Positions 5,288-5,800 of a stretch of 5,800 nt of DNA are shown piece after piece. The notes beneath the pieces were generated by a model, which saw only the letters and a list, made by a program, of their open reading frames with translations, had not been told where the DNA came from and ran no database searches. The translations under genes and the position numbers were made by a program. Position 1 is the first letter of the stretch. Each line of letters begins with the position of its first letter. The stretch comes from Nitrospirota bacterium (GTDB lineage: Bacteria; Nitrospirota; UBA9217): positions 1-5,800 of the forward strand of contig JAAXXJ010000203.1 in assembly GCA_013334545.1 (NCBI GenBank), given 5' to 3'.

Positions 5288-5317
5288 ACGCGGATCAAAT
5301 CGGATGAACGCGGATAG
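5288..5317 (-). repeat. Short tandem ~10-bp repeat (CGGAT units)
   Basis: Three imperfect units, CGGATCAAAT, CGGATGAACG and CGGATAGATT, follow an ACG. On the minus strand this reads ATCCGCGTTCATCCGATTTG..., similar to dispersed intergenic sequences seen in many environmental bacterial genomes. That resemblance is from memory, not a search. Confidence 0.5.
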
Positions 5318-5347
5318 ATTAAAAGCTCTTTTTGGGTTTACGTCTTA

Positions 5348-5364
5348 CCCCGCGTCACCGTGTC
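5348..5364. repeat. Second copy of the 17-bp spacer repeat flanking the b6 gene
   Basis: CCCCGCGTCACCGTGTC matches CCCTGCGTCTCCGTGTC at 4573-4589 in 15 of 17 positions, in the same orientation. The two copies lie on either side of the b6 gene. Confidence 0.5.
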
Positions 5365-5388
5365 TCTGTCCCGTGTCGCTCTTGAAGC

Positions 5389-5800
5389 CTAGACCTTGAT
5401 CCCCACCATCACCGTCCCGTTCCTGACCTCGACGGGATAGGCCGTGAGCGGTATGGGCGGAGGGCCGGCGATGTTCTTCCCGGCGATGTCGTATTTCCCC
5501 CCGTGGCAGGGACAGACGAACTCCCGCGTCTCCTTCCGGTAGTTCACCAGGCAACCGAGGTGGCTGCAGACGGCCGAAAGCACCGTGAGCTTATCCGCCG
5601 ATGAGATGATGAAGACCCGGGCCTTCCTCTCTTTCCCGGCAAAGGAATAGACCAGCTCGGCCTTCCTAACGCCGGACCGGGGGACCTCCTCCTCGGGGAC
5701 GAGGGGAAACCAGGCGAGCTCCCGGTCCCGCACGCCCGTCGGCGCGAGGACCCTCAGTCCTGCGAACAGGGAGCCGAGGCCGAGCAGTGCGAACACCACG
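5389..5800 (-). CDS. Rieske 2Fe-2S protein of a cytochrome b complex, N-terminus cut by window edge
   Basis: At least 136 residues are visible. The visible part opens with a hydrophobic segment (VFALLGLGSLFAGLRVLA), the usual N-terminal membrane anchor; the true start, perhaps with a twin-arginine motif, probably lies beyond the right edge, since the GTG at 5799 is at the window end. The Rieske fold has both cluster loops: Cys78-Ser-His80-Leu-Gly-Cys83 and Cys96-Pro-Cys98-His99-Gly-Gly. Cys78, His80, Cys96 and His99 bind the cluster; Cys83 and Cys98 form the disulfide. The Pro loop is AGPPPIPL. Where high-potential Rieske proteins have Ser after CPCHG, this one has Gly101, with Tyr103 kept, which predicts a lower redox potential and fits a menaquinol-type complex. 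It takes electrons from quinol at the Qo site and passes them to a c-type carrier not visible here. First visible gene of the Rieske-b6-IV operon. Confidence 0.95.
   Translation of the reverse strand, partial: VVFALLGLGSLFAGLRVLAPTGVRDRELAWFPLVPEEEVPRSGVRKAELVYSFAGKERKARVFIISSADKLTVLSAVCSHLGCLVNYRKETREFVCPCHGGKYDIAGKNIAGPPPIPLTAYPVEVRNGTVMVGIKV

Larger units (their letters stand above)
5244..5388. other. 145-base spacer between Rieske and b6 genes, with repeats
   Basis: No gene is seen. It contains CGGAT three times at an exact 10-base period (5291, 5301, 5311) and the 5348-5364 copy of the repeat also found in the next spacer. I see no clear terminator and no strong promoter, so the three genes are probably still co-transcribed. 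Confidence 0.5.

Noticed and set aside
4506..5399. A 297-codon open frame on the plus strand opposite the b6 gene
   Set aside because: It is low in hydrophobic residues and rich in Arg, Glu, Pro and Asp, a typical antisense shadow of a GC-rich membrane gene. The minus-strand frame encodes an unmistakable cytochrome b6 with all four heme histidines.

Overview
The window suggests a GC-moderate, probably anaerobic or microaerobic bacterium of the Desulfobacterota/Nitrospirota kind. That placement is an inference from three things: a b6f-like quinol-oxidising complex split into separate b6 and subunit IV genes, a Cys-rich PAS sigma-54 activator, and a YeeE/YedE sulfur-transport gene next to universal stress proteins. 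No rRNA, tRNA, CRISPR array, insertion sequence or phage gene is visible.

Layout. (A) Positions 1-2381 hold a minus-strand stress/sulfur operon. In transcription order it has three universal stress proteins (UspA family; 1797-2381 with a C-terminal membrane anchor, 1239-1754, 660-1151) and then a YeeE/YedE membrane protein (670 to the left edge, cut off). The last two genes overlap by 11 bases. A strong intrinsic-terminator-like hairpin with a T7 tract lies between the second and third stress genes. (B) Positions 2382-2619 form an AT-rich divergent regulatory region. It carries a correctly spaced -24/-12 (sigma-54) promoter facing the stress operon, an IHF-consensus site upstream of it, and a cluster of GTTAA/TTAAC half-sites about 110-160 bp upstream of the predicted start. 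(C) Positions 2620-3975 on the plus strand encode a PAS-AAA+-Fis sigma-54 activator, the obvious candidate regulator of A. (D) Positions 3976-4128 are a short non-coding gap where the activator gene and the cytochrome operon converge. (E) Positions 4129-5800 on the minus strand encode a Rieske Fe-S protein (N-terminus cut off by the right edge), a cytochrome b6-like protein and a subunit-IV-like protein, in that order. The spacers on both sides of the b6 gene contain repeat-like sequence.

How it fits together (inference). The activator's PAS domain, with cysteines at 57, 65, 77 and 91, could sense a redox, metal or small-molecule signal. Bound at the GTTAA cluster, and helped by IHF bending, it would activate sigma-54 polymerase to make the stress proteins and the sulfur transporter. 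The internal terminator would make the tail-anchored and second stress proteins more abundant than the third and the transporter. The Rieske/b6/IV genes form a separate menaquinol- or plastoquinol-type oxidoreductase; whether they are functionally linked to the stress operon cannot be told from this window.
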